Assembly (NCBI GenBank): GCA_009885445.1
Contig: VFKQ01000085.1
Span: 1 to 5,359, forward strand
Length of the DNA stretch: 5,359 nucleotides
DNA from: Anaerolineaceae bacterium
GTDB lineage: Bacteria; Chloroflexota; Anaerolineae; Anaerolineales; Villigracilaceae
Direction: 5' to 3'
Shown here: piece by piece, positions 1 to 4,266 of the stretch
Layout of the letters: each line of letters starts with the position of its first letter
How positions within the stretch are numbered: the stretch's first letter is position 1
The notes under the pieces: model-generated
Told to the model about the DNA's origin: nothing
Seen by the model: the letters and a program-made list of their open reading frames with translations, nothing else
Database searches by the model: none
Position numbers and translations under genes: made by a program

Positions 1-1
1 A

Positions 2-142
2 ATCCGCACGCTACGTGCGAGGTGGCGGGAGCTGGAAACGGGGTTACGGAGACTCCTACTGATGATTGCCGAATATAGTGACAAAACCCCTCACCCCCGA
101 GCCCCTCTCCCATTGGGGAGAGGGGTGCCGAAGGCGGGGTGA
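2..142 (+). CDS. Possible C-terminal end of a gene entering from the left (doubtful)
   Basis: Reading from base 2, the plus strand stays open for 46 codons to a TGA at 140-142. The first 28 residues look like a charged amphipathic helix (beginning IRTLRARWRELETGLRRLLL), and about 17 of 28 third positions are G or C, which would suit a real gene end. The last third runs through the palindromic repeat at 88-145 and becomes Pro/Gly/Arg-rich, as expected when a stop codon is reached only inside a non-coding repeat. The other two plus frames also stay open briefly (to 62 and 78), so an open frame here is weak evidence. No family is recognised and no start is in the window. If real, it converges on the ribosomal operon. 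Confidence 0.22.
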   Translation: MRTLRARWRELETGLRRLLLMIAEYSDKTPHPRAPLPLGRGVPKAG

Positions 143-145
143 GGG
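88..145. repeat. Nested double palindrome, dispersed-repeat type
   Basis: Two inverted repeats sit one inside the other. The outer arms are CCCTCACCCC (88-97) and GGGGTGAGGG (136-145). The inner arms are CCCCTCTCCC (102-111) and GGGAGAGGGG (116-125), around a 4-base loop. All 20 arm pairs are perfect. C/G-rich palindromes of this wording recur between genes in many bacterial genomes, so I read it as a copy of a dispersed intergenic element. It lies just past the ribosomal operon terminator and could also act as a back-up transcription stop. Confidence 0.7.
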
Positions 146-154
146 CAGAAATTC

Positions 155-189
155 AAAACGGGCAGACGCTGTTCGCATCTGCCCGTTAA
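155..189 (-). terminator. Intrinsic terminator of the rplU-rpmA-rpmE operon
   Basis: Perfect 10-bp arms AACGGGCAGA (157-166) and TCTGCCCGTT (178-187) enclose an 11-base loop. Read on the minus strand, the stem is followed by TTTTGAATTT, a short U-tract. It starts 33 bases after the rpmE stop codon, which fits factor-independent termination of the ribosomal operon. Confidence 0.88.
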
Positions 190-220
190 GTTTACACGAG
201 AAACCCCAGTCCGCAAGAGA

Positions 221-706
221 TTAGGCGGCTTCGGTCGTTGCGTCGGTCGCGCTCTCGGTTTCAGGGACGTTAAATCCCATGGCCTTGAGTTTCTTCTTGG
301 CGTCAATCAGGGGCTTGCGACCAAAACCTTCAATCGCCAGCATGGCCTCTTCGCCTCCGGCCAGTTTGGCCAGGAACTGCGGCACGTTCTTGATGCCGAT
401 CTTGATCAACGCATTGGTGGCGCGGTCACTCAATTCCAATTCAGAAATCGGGCGATCCATCTTGGCATTCTCGCGCGCCTTCTTTTCTTCCACATGGCTC
501 TGCGCGGCTTTCACTTTCTTATAGAAGCGGTCCACCTGGCCTTCAATGTCCAGCAGGCGCGAATGTTCGCCGGTGTAGAACGGGTGGCAGTTCGAGCAAA
601 TATCCACGCGCAATTCTTTGCGGGTCGAGCCGGTTGTCCAGGTCGTGCCGCAGGAGGCGCAGGATACTTTGGCTTCGTAAAATACGGGATGAATTTCAGG
701 TCTCAT
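221..706 (-). CDS. rpmE: Ribosomal protein bL31 fused to an RNA polymerase alphaCTD-like domain
   Basis: bL31 is a large-subunit protein that bridges the two ribosomal subunits. Residues 1-66 carry its hallmarks: the N-terminal MRPEIHP, a zinc-type cysteine set C16/C19 and C37/C40, the CSNCHPFYTG block and VDRFYKK. bL31 normally ends near residue 70, but this protein has 161 residues. A charged, probably helical linker (about 67-85) leads to residues 86-147, which align along their length with the C-terminal domain of RNA polymerase alpha. PISELELSDRATNAL matches the E. coli PVDDLELTVRSANCL stretch, and GFGRKPL matches NLGKKSL. Counterparts of the alphaCTD DNA-contact residues R265, N268, G296 and K298 are present as R95, N98, G129 and K131. 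An acidic/Thr-Ala tail ends the protein. The start at 706 is chosen because GGAG lies 7 bases upstream and bL31 begins MRPEIHP. An upstream in-frame ATG at 733 would overlap rpmA. The bL31 identity is firm. The role of the extra domain is unknown; extra rRNA binding is an alternative to DNA binding. Confidence 0.93.
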   Translation of the reverse strand: MRPEIHPVFYEAKVSCASCGTTWTTGSTRKELRVDICSNCHPFYTGEHSRLLDIEGQVDRFYKKVKAAQSHVEEKKARENAKMDRPISELELSDRATNALIKIGIKNVPQFLAKLAGGEEAMLAIEGFGRKPLIDAKKKLKAMGFNVPETESATDATTEAA

Positions 707-710
707 AGGT

Positions 711-971
711 TTACTCCGCGGCCTGCGGGACAATGTTCACACGCTTGCCGCCATGAATCACATCGTACATCACCAACCCGTCCGCCGTGGCGAACAGGGT
801 ATCGTCCTTGCCCTTGCCCACATTCAAGCCGGGCTTAATGTGCGTGCCACGCTGGCGCACAAGAATATTGCCCGACAAAACGAACTGGCCGGCGTAGCGC
901 TTCACGCCCAGTCGTTGTGCATTACTATCTCGTCCGTTGCGGGTTGATCCGCCGCCTGTTTTATGTGCCAT
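711..971 (-). CDS. rpmA: 50S ribosomal protein bL27
   Basis: bL27 is a large-subunit protein whose N-terminal tail reaches toward the peptidyl transferase centre. The 86-residue product has the full family length and wording: MAHKTGGGSTRNGRDSNAQR at the start, then the GVKRYAGQ block, ILVRQRGTHIKPG and GKGKDDTLFA. It begins directly with MAHK, so it lacks the cleaved N-terminal extension known from Firmicutes bL27. A GAGG ribosome-binding site lies 5 bases before the ATG. The gene sits 9 bases downstream of rplU and ends 4 bases before rpmE, so the three are almost certainly co-transcribed. rplU-rpmA adjacency is widespread in bacteria. The usual follower obgE is not present; rpmE takes that place. 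Confidence 0.98.
   Translation of the reverse strand: MAHKTGGGSTRNGRDSNAQRLGVKRYAGQFVLSGNILVRQRGTHIKPGLNVGKGKDDTLFATADGLVMYDVIHGGKRVNIVPQAAE
714..717 (-). promoter_or_regulatory. Shine-Dalgarno of rpmE, decides its start
   Basis: GGAG on the minus strand lies 7 bases before the ATG at 706, next to the rpmA stop codon. It supports the short bL31 start over the ATG at 733, and suggests translational coupling with rpmA. Confidence 0.65.
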
Positions 972-980
972 TTCTACCTC

Positions 981-1463
981 TTACTTTTTGGTGATCTTCG
1001 CCGCAGACGACTTGGTCGCGGGAGTTTTCTTGGTTGTGGACTTCGCCGCCTTGGGCTTGGTCGCCTTCGGGGCGTCCGCTTCCATCTGGACCTCGGGCTG
1101 GGCCGCGTCTTCGACGGGCATTTTCTCCGCTTTAGCTTTCCTCTCGCCCGGCGCGCCCACATGCTCCACCATCAAACGGGTGTAATCGTGTCGGGCACCG
1201 CGATGGACGCGGATGCGCTTCTTGGGCGAATAACGGAAAGCCAGCACCTTGTCACCGCGGAAGTGCTTCATAATAGAAGCGCGCACTTCAATACCGGTCA
1301 CACTCGGCTTGCCCACACTGACAGAGTCCCCGTCTACGAACAACAAAACGCGTTGCATGTCAAACTCTTCGCCGAGTTCCCCCGGCAGGCGATCCACTTC
1401 CAACGTTTCGCCTTCGACGGCTTTAAATTGCTTGCCGCCACTCTCTACAATTGCATACTTCAT
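981..1463 (-). CDS. rplU: 50S ribosomal protein bL21 with a long Lys/Ala-rich tail
   Basis: bL21 binds 23S rRNA in the large subunit. Residues 1-103 form the family core: MKYAIVESGGKQFKAVEGE at the start, the VGKPSVTG block, and the basic RYSPKKRIRVHRGARHDYTR segment near the end. A typical bL21 stops here (103 residues in E. coli). This one continues to 160. The extra 57 residues are first mixed and acidic (about 104-132), then a low-complexity stretch of Lys, Ala, Thr, Pro and Ser (133-160) resembling histone H1-type tails. The tail is in frame, and rpmA follows at normal operon spacing, so it is not a frameshift artefact. The ATG at 1463 has GAGGAG 5 bases upstream. The gene is first in the operon, behind a strong promoter and a structured leader. 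The tail is probably disordered; added rRNA contact is a guess. Confidence 0.96.
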   Translation of the reverse strand: MKYAIVESGGKQFKAVEGETLEVDRLPGELGEEFDMQRVLLFVDGDSVSVGKPSVTGIEVRASIMKHFRGDKVLAFRYSPKKRIRVHRGARHDYTRLMVEHVGAPGERKAKAEKMPVEDAAQPEVQMEADAPKATKPKAAKSTTKKTPATKSSAAKITKK

Positions 1464-1550
1464 TTTTTCTCCTCGGTCTCACTTCGCCACCGTCCCTGCG
1501 GGCATGTTACAACCTACGCCGGGCGGAGGGGAAGCCGATATGACGCAAAT

Positions 1551-1579
1551 CTGCCCCGGCAACCTTACTGCCAGAGCAG
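1551..1579 (-). promoter_or_regulatory. Leader hairpin upstream of rplU, possible autoregulatory element
   Basis: In the minus-strand transcript the leader folds as an 11-bp stem, CUGCUCUGGCA with UGCCGGGGCAG, with two G-U pairs and a 7-nt loop GUAAGGU. It begins only about 5 nt after the predicted transcript start, in a leader of about 120 nt. Leaders controlling L21 operons are known in Firmicutes. This stem is not a recognised copy of that family, and its function is inferred from position only. A pyrimidine stretch further down (complement of 1525-1534) could partly pair with the rplU Shine-Dalgarno. Confidence 0.4.
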
Positions 1580-1590
1580 AAGCAAACGAG

Positions 1591-1620
1591 ATTATACATG
1601 CGCGGCTGGGGTTCTGTCAA
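1591..1620 (-). promoter_or_regulatory. Consensus sigma70 promoter of the ribosomal operon
   Basis: On the minus strand a perfect -35 TTGACA (1615-1620) is separated by 18 bases from a perfect -10 TATAAT (1591-1596). Transcription should begin near 1584, giving a leader of about 120 nt before rplU. No other match of this quality was seen upstream of rplU. Confidence 0.88.
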
Positions 1621-1645
1621 CAGATTTTCTGTTTTGGCAAAATTG
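1621..1645 (-). promoter_or_regulatory. Candidate UP element upstream of the rplU promoter
   Basis: Directly upstream of the -35 box, the minus strand is rich in A and T tracts (CAATTTTGCCAAAACAG and then AAAATCTG). This is the position where the RNA polymerase alphaCTD binds UP elements at strong promoters such as those for ribosomal genes. Composition and position are the only evidence. Confidence 0.42.
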
Positions 1646-1646
1646 C

Positions 1647-1720
1647 CGCGAATTCCGCTAAAGCTTCGCGCGCGAATTACCCAAAAATTAGCGGGGCTTC
1701 GCATAATTTGCGGCTAAAGA
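1647..1720. repeat. Cluster of short direct and inverted repeats between genes
   Basis: This stretch of the 343-base gene-free region is built from recurring short words. CGCGAATT occurs at 1647-1654 and 1671-1678. GCTTCGC occurs at 1663-1669 and 1696-1702. GCTAAAG occurs at 1657-1663 and 1713-1719. CCGCTAA (1655-1661) is the inverse of TTAGCGG (1688-1694), with the perfect 12-base palindrome TTCGCGCGCGAA (1665-1676) between them. It resembles a decayed dispersed palindromic element. No protein-like reading was found in it. Confidence 0.45.
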
Positions 1721-1749
1721 TTTTGAACTGCGTAAGCCCTAAGAGATTC

Positions 1750-1784
1750 AAAAATGCGCTGGCGGGTTTTTGCTGGCGCATTTT
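1750..1784 (-). terminator. Likely terminator of the nitroreductase gene
   Basis: Arms AAAATGCGC (1751-1759) and GCGCATTTT (1776-1784) are perfect inverses around a 16-base interior. On the minus strand the stem ends in TTTTT. It lies 22 bases past the nitroreductase stop. A/T pairs make up almost half of the stem, so it is weaker than the other terminators here, and it could stop transcription in both directions. Confidence 0.6.
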
Positions 1785-1806
1785 ATCTACCTGCAAACCC
1801 GGCCTT

Positions 1807-2361
1807 TCATTCCATCCACCTCACACGATCATCCACTGCCGGACGCTCGTAAGCCATGATCTCGTCCTCGGCATATCCAATGTAGAGGATGCCCGCAATA
1901 TACTGGTCCGCCGCAAAGCCCAGAAATTCCTTCACCGGCAAAAACTCCGCACCGTCACTGCGCCACTTCGCGCCGAGTCCCAAGGCATGCGCGGCCAGTA
2001 AAATATTTTCGCAGGCCGCGGCCGCGGCGCAAATATTTTCGGTCTCGTCGGTTTTTTCATCCACCGGTTTATCCGCGCCGACTGCGATCAACAAAGGCGC
2101 ACGCAGTGTAGACGTGCGTCGCTTTTCATAATCCTCTGCGGGCAGGTCGGGTTTTCGCTCGCGCATAATCGCAACGCGCACCTCCGCCAGCCGTTCGCGG
2201 GCCGCGCCCGTCAACACCACGAATCGCCACGGTCGCACCTTGTGATGATTCGGCGCGACGTTGCCCGCCTGCAAAAGTTTTTCAATCAATTCGCGCGGCA
2301 CAGCATCCGGTTTTACCCGCCCCACCGAGCGACGGGTTAGAATTGCAGTCATTGCATCCAT
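1807..2361 (-). CDS. Nitroreductase family FMN-dependent oxidoreductase, YdjA-like
   Basis: This 184-residue protein matches the small, single-domain nitroreductase subgroup typified by E. coli YdjA (183 residues), which are FMN flavoproteins using NAD(P)H. The N-terminus MDAMTAILTRRSVGRVK carries the RRS motif (R10-S12) that contacts the FMN phosphate in the family. APNHHKVRPWRFVVL (36-50) corresponds to the YdjA APDHKSMQPWRFFVI segment. A paired run LRAPLLIAVGA (86-96), KWRSDG (132-137, matching IWRSG) and the closing LYIGYA strand complete the fold. The physiological substrate is not predictable, since family members reduce nitroaromatics, quinones or other acceptors. The ATG at 2361 has GGAG 8 bases upstream; the ATG at 2352 would cut into the conserved N-terminus. 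It is divergent from the amidohydrolase gene, with only 43 bases between them, so shared control is possible but unproven. Confidence 0.93.
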   Translation of the reverse strand: MDAMTAILTRRSVGRVKPDAVPRELIEKLLQAGNVAPNHHKVRPWRFVVLTGAARERLAEVRVAIMRERKPDLPAEDYEKRRTSTLRAPLLIAVGADKPVDEKTDETENICAAAAACENILLAAHALGLGAKWRSDGAEFLPVKEFLGFAADQYIAGILYIGYAEDEIMAYERPAVDDRVRWME

Positions 2362-2404
2362 TTAGTTTTCTCCGAAAGAATATGATAGCACACGACGAGG
2401 CCAG
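2362..2404. promoter_or_regulatory. Compact divergent control region
   Basis: All signals for two opposite genes must fit in 43 bases, unless a promoter lies inside a coding region. TATGATA (2381-2387) gives a TATGAT -10-like box toward the amidohydrolase and a TATCAT box toward the nitroreductase, with GAGG (2397-2400) and GGAG (complement of 2370-2373) as the two ribosome-binding sites. Neither side has a good -35 at normal spacing. Implied leaders are only about 12 nt. Confidence 0.4.
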
Positions 2405-3469
2405 ATGAAATTTTTTTACACCAACACTCATGAGCAACACAACCCCGCCTTTGAAGTTTACGACGGCGGCAAGCGCATGCCCTATCTCGAATCGCCGCAA
2501 CGCATGCAGCGGATTCTCAACGCCCTGCAAAAAACAGATTGGGCCGAAATTCACCCGCCGCGCGACTTTGGACTCGCCCCCCTGCGGGCCGTGCACTCCG
2601 AAGCCTATCTCAACTTCCTCGCTTCCGCCTTCGACGAGTGGCGGGCCGCTGACCCCGAGGCCGGGTCCTCCGCTGAGGCCACCGCCCTACTACCCGCCAC
2701 CTTCGCCGCTAAACGCGACCAAATGCCTGAAAGCATTTTAGGCAAAGCCGGATTTTTTCTGCTCGATCTCAGCGTGCCCATTGTGCGGGGAACCTACGCC
2801 GCCGCGCTCTCCTCCGCGAATTGCGCCCTCTCCGCCGCGCAAGCCATCACCGAAAATTCTTCTGCCCCTTCATCTTTCATCTCTCATCCTTCATCTTTTG
2901 CCCTCTGCCGCCCTCCCGGCCATCACGCCGGGCGCGAGATCGCCGGCGGATATTGCTTCCTCAACAACGCCGCCATCGCCGCGCACTGGCTGACTCAATT
3001 TGGCCGCGTCGCCATCCTCGATGTAGACTATCACGCCGGCAACGGCACACAAGATATCTTCTACAACCGCGGCGATGTGCTGACCATTTCAATTCACGCC
3101 GATCCGTCATATGAATATCCCTACTATGCTGGCTACGCGACCGAGACAGGAGACGGGGCAGGCCTCGGCTTTCATCGCAACTTCCCCCTCCCCGCCGGCA
3201 CTGGTGAAACATCTTATCTAACTGCCCTCGAAGAATCGCTGAATCTAATTCGCGCCTTTGCGCCCGCACACCTTGTCGTTTCAATGGGCATGGACATTTA
3301 CAAAGATGACCCGCTGGGCACGTTCAAGATTACACGCAGCGGCATTTCCGAAATTGGCAAGCGCATCGCCGCGCTCAAACTGCCCAGCGCCGTCATCATG
3401 GAAGGCGGCTACAACACGGATGAATTGGGCGATAACGTAGTCGCCTTTTTAAAAGGCTTCGTGCGCTGA
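2405..3469 (+). CDS. Acetylpolyamine amidohydrolase / histone deacetylase family enzyme
   Basis: This zinc hydrolase of the arginase/deacetylase superfamily removes acetyl groups from amines. It resembles Mycoplana ramosa acetylpolyamine amidohydrolase throughout (354 versus about 341 residues), including the N-terminal YDGGKRMPYLESPQRMQRIL block. Catalytic features are complete: LCRPPGHHAG with H173/H174, ILDVDYHAGNGTQDIFY with zinc ligands D208 and H210, the third ligand D297 in SMGMDIYKDDP, and the transition-state tyrosine Y336 in MEGGYN. The region at about 85-120 corresponds to the loop that builds the dimer and narrows the active site in acetylpolyamine amidohydrolases. This favours small acetylated polyamines over proteins, an inference from the family. 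Residues 151-164 are a Ser/Pro-rich insertion just before the catalytic motif, encoded by a pyrimidine-rich direct repeat. GAGG lies only 4 bases before the ATG at 2405. No signal peptide is seen, so it should be cytoplasmic. No polyamine genes lie nearby to confirm the substrate. Confidence 0.93.
   Translation: MKFFYTNTHEQHNPAFEVYDGGKRMPYLESPQRMQRILNALQKTDWAEIHPPRDFGLAPLRAVHSEAYLNFLASAFDEWRAADPEAGSSAEATALLPATFAAKRDQMPESILGKAGFFLLDLSVPIVRGTYAAALSSANCALSAAQAITENSSAPSSFISHPSSFALCRPPGHHAGREIAGGYCFLNNAAIAAHWLTQFGRVAILDVDYHAGNGTQDIFYNRGDVLTISIHADPSYEYPYYAGYATETGDGAGLGFHRNFPLPAGTGETSYLTALEESLNLIRAFAPAHLVVSMGMDIYKDDPLGTFKITRSGISEIGKRIAALKLPSAVIMEGGYNTDELGDNVVAFLKGFVR
2867..2898 (+). repeat. In-frame pyrimidine-rich direct repeat inside the amidohydrolase gene
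   Basis: CCTTCATCTTT occurs at 2867-2877 and again at 2888-2898, offset by 21 bases (seven codons), encoding PSSF twice. The plus strand is almost free of G across this stretch, unlike the surrounding gene. Confidence 0.75.
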
Positions 3470-3510
3470 TATTGTTGCCGAAATGTGCTCAACTTGCCCT
3501 AAACCAATTC

Positions 3511-3535
3511 GGCGATTTGTACCTTTCAAATCGCC
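3511..3535. terminator. Hairpin downstream of the amidohydrolase gene, no U-tract
   Basis: Perfect arms GGCGATTTG (3511-3519) and CAAATCGCC (3527-3535) flank a 7-base loop, 41 bases after the amidohydrolase stop. No T-run follows on either strand, so it may be a 3' stabilising hairpin, a weak terminator or part of the response regulator leader region. The rest of the 162-base gap shows nothing definite. Confidence 0.4.
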
Positions 3536-3596
3536 ATCAACTGATAACTTGTGACGCAATGCGCCTCTGTAAACAATCTGCAAAGTGATCTGGCGG

Positions 3597-3602
3597 GATA
3601 AT
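3597..3602 (+). promoter_or_regulatory. Weak candidate -10 box of the response regulator
   Basis: GATAAT matches the TATAAT consensus at 5 of 6 bases and would give a leader of about 23 nt. No convincing -35 is seen at 16-18 bases upstream, so an activator or another sigma factor may be needed, or the box may be chance. A second A/T-rich box, CATAAT (3607-3612), lies too close to the ribosome-binding site. Confidence 0.22.
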
Positions 3603-3619
3603 CAAGCATAATAGTGGCT

Positions 3620-3625
3620 AAGGGA
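3620..3625 (+). promoter_or_regulatory. Shine-Dalgarno that sets the response regulator start
   Basis: AAGGGA lies 6 bases before the ATG at 3632. It supports that start rather than the in-frame GTG at 3614, which has no comparable site and would add six residues before the usual MQILTVDDD beginning. Confidence 0.7.
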
Positions 3626-3631
3626 ATTCCT

Positions 3632-4054
3632 ATGCAAATACTCACAGTAGACGACGACAAAGCCATCACTGAGCTGACTGCTATTTTATTGCGGGCAGAA
3701 GGTTTCGATGTCATCACTAGCAACAGTTCCCGCGACGCTCTACGCATTGTTCGAGAGCAAAAACCGCAGGCCGTGTTGTTAGACATGATGATGCCCGAAA
3801 TGAACGGTAGCCAACTCTGCCATGCCATCCGCGAGTTTAGCCGTGTGCCGATTATTATGCTTTCTGCGCTCAACGACCCCGACATAGTGGCCGGCGCGCT
3901 GGATAACGGCGCAGACGATTACCTAGTCAAACCGGTGCCCAGCGACGTGCTGGTTGCTCACCTGACGCGCCTGATCAAACGCACGGGCAGGCCTTCTATT
4001 TCGGAGGCACGGCCCGCCTCCTGGGCGGCGAACACGCAACCATCAAAAAGCTAG
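3632..4054 (+). CDS. Single-domain response regulator (CheY-like receiver)
   Basis: The 140-residue product is a receiver domain, which is phosphorylated on aspartate by a partner histidine kinase. Every key residue is present: the acidic pair D7/D8 in LTVDDD, the phosphoacceptor D51 in AVLLDMMMPEMNG, S78 in PIIMLSA as the switch Ser/Thr, Y97 and K100 in DDYLVKP. The domain ends near residue 118 (HLTRLIKR). The last 20 or so residues are polar and without recognisable structure. The helix-into-linker wording and the LVKPVPSDVLVAHL block resemble the OmpR/PhoB receiver type, yet no winged-helix DNA-binding domain follows. A terminator begins 8 bases after the stop, so the gene truly ends here. 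No kinase gene is in the window, so it is an orphan as far as can be seen. Output is probably by protein-protein contact. It could also be a regulator that lost its effector domain. Confidence 0.92.
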   Translation: MQILTVDDDKAITELTAILLRAEGFDVITSNSSRDALRIVREQKPQAVLLDMMMPEMNGSQLCHAIREFSRVPIIMLSALNDPDIVAGALDNGADDYLVKPVPSDVLVAHLTRLIKRTGRPSISEARPASWAANTQPSKS

Positions 4055-4061
4055 AAATACG

Positions 4062-4092
4062 GAAGCCGCCTCCCATTGAGGCGGCTTCTTTT
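4062..4092 (+). terminator. Intrinsic terminator of the response regulator
   Basis: Perfect 11-bp arms GAAGCCGCCTC (4062-4072) and GAGGCGGCTTC (4078-4088) flank a 5-base loop, followed by TTTT on the plus strand. It begins 8 bases after the stop codon. The minus strand has no T-run after the stem, which fixes the orientation. Confidence 0.93.
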
Positions 4093-4129
4093 AAATAACA
4101 GACCTTATGCAAGGTGTGTGGAATGCAGA

Positions 4130-4165
4130 CTTTAGGCCGCGTTTTCGGCAAGAAGCGGGCTAAAG
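4130..4165. repeat. Imperfect CTTTAG/CTAAAG palindrome
   Basis: CTTTAGGCCGC (4130-4140) and GCGGGCTAAAG (4155-4165) are inverses with one mismatch in eleven, around a 14-base centre. Outer flanks (GCAGA on the left, CCCAC on the right) no longer pair. It looks like a decayed copy of a dispersed intergenic palindrome. The word GCTAAAG also occurs twice at 1657-1719. Confidence 0.55.
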
Positions 4166-4219
4166 CCCACACTCCTTATTCAAAAACATGCGACTTAACG
4201 AAAACTGCGCAAGGTGAGT

Positions 4220-4260
4220 AAAAAAGTGGCAGTCACCTTGAAGGTGACTGCCACTTTTTA
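4220..4260 (-). terminator. Long perfect hairpin terminator of the SDR gene, possibly bidirectional
   Basis: Arms of 19 bases (4221-4239 and 4241-4259) are exact inverses around a single central base. The core is GTGGCAGTCACCTT with its complement. On the minus strand it is followed by a run of six T, 7 bases past the SDR stop. On the plus strand it is followed by TTTTT, so it can stop transcription from both sides between two convergent genes. Confidence 0.92.
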
Positions 4261-4266
4261 ATTTAA

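Noticed and set aside
5..19. Short hairpin CGCACG-CTA-CGTGCG at the left edge
   Set aside because: Six base pairs with a 3-base loop at the window border, with no T-run or neighbour to give it a role; chance is likely.
88..145. CRISPR array or phage attachment site
   Set aside because: There is only a nested inverted repeat here, with no regularly spaced direct repeats, tRNA or integrase in the window.
707..733. Longer bL31 start at the ATG at 733, adding nine residues
   Set aside because: It would overlap rpmA by 23 bases, has no good ribosome-binding site, and bL31 proteins begin at the MRPEIHP position.
963..1661. Long plus-strand open frame opposite rplU and its leader
   Set aside because: It runs antisense to a certain ribosomal gene, crosses the promoter region and shows no family resemblance.
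1507..1704. Minus-strand open frame of 65 codons upstream of rplU
   Set aside because: It overlaps the consensus promoter and the leader hairpin and has no convincing ribosome-binding site or family.
1249..2001. Plus-strand open frame of 250 codons spanning the rplU start, the intergenic region and the nitroreductase end
   Set aside because: It is antisense to two recognised genes and crosses a terminator and a promoter; the protein resembles nothing known.
2282..2596. Minus-strand open frame across the divergent start region
   Set aside because: It covers both start codons of two well-supported genes in the wrong frame or strand.
3614..3631. GTG start for the response regulator
   Set aside because: No Shine-Dalgarno precedes it, while AAGGGA is well placed for the ATG at 3632, where receiver domains normally begin.
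4044..4098. A +1 frame extension of the response regulator suggesting a frameshifted effector domain
   Set aside because: The extension runs straight through the terminator hairpin and does not read as a winged-helix domain.
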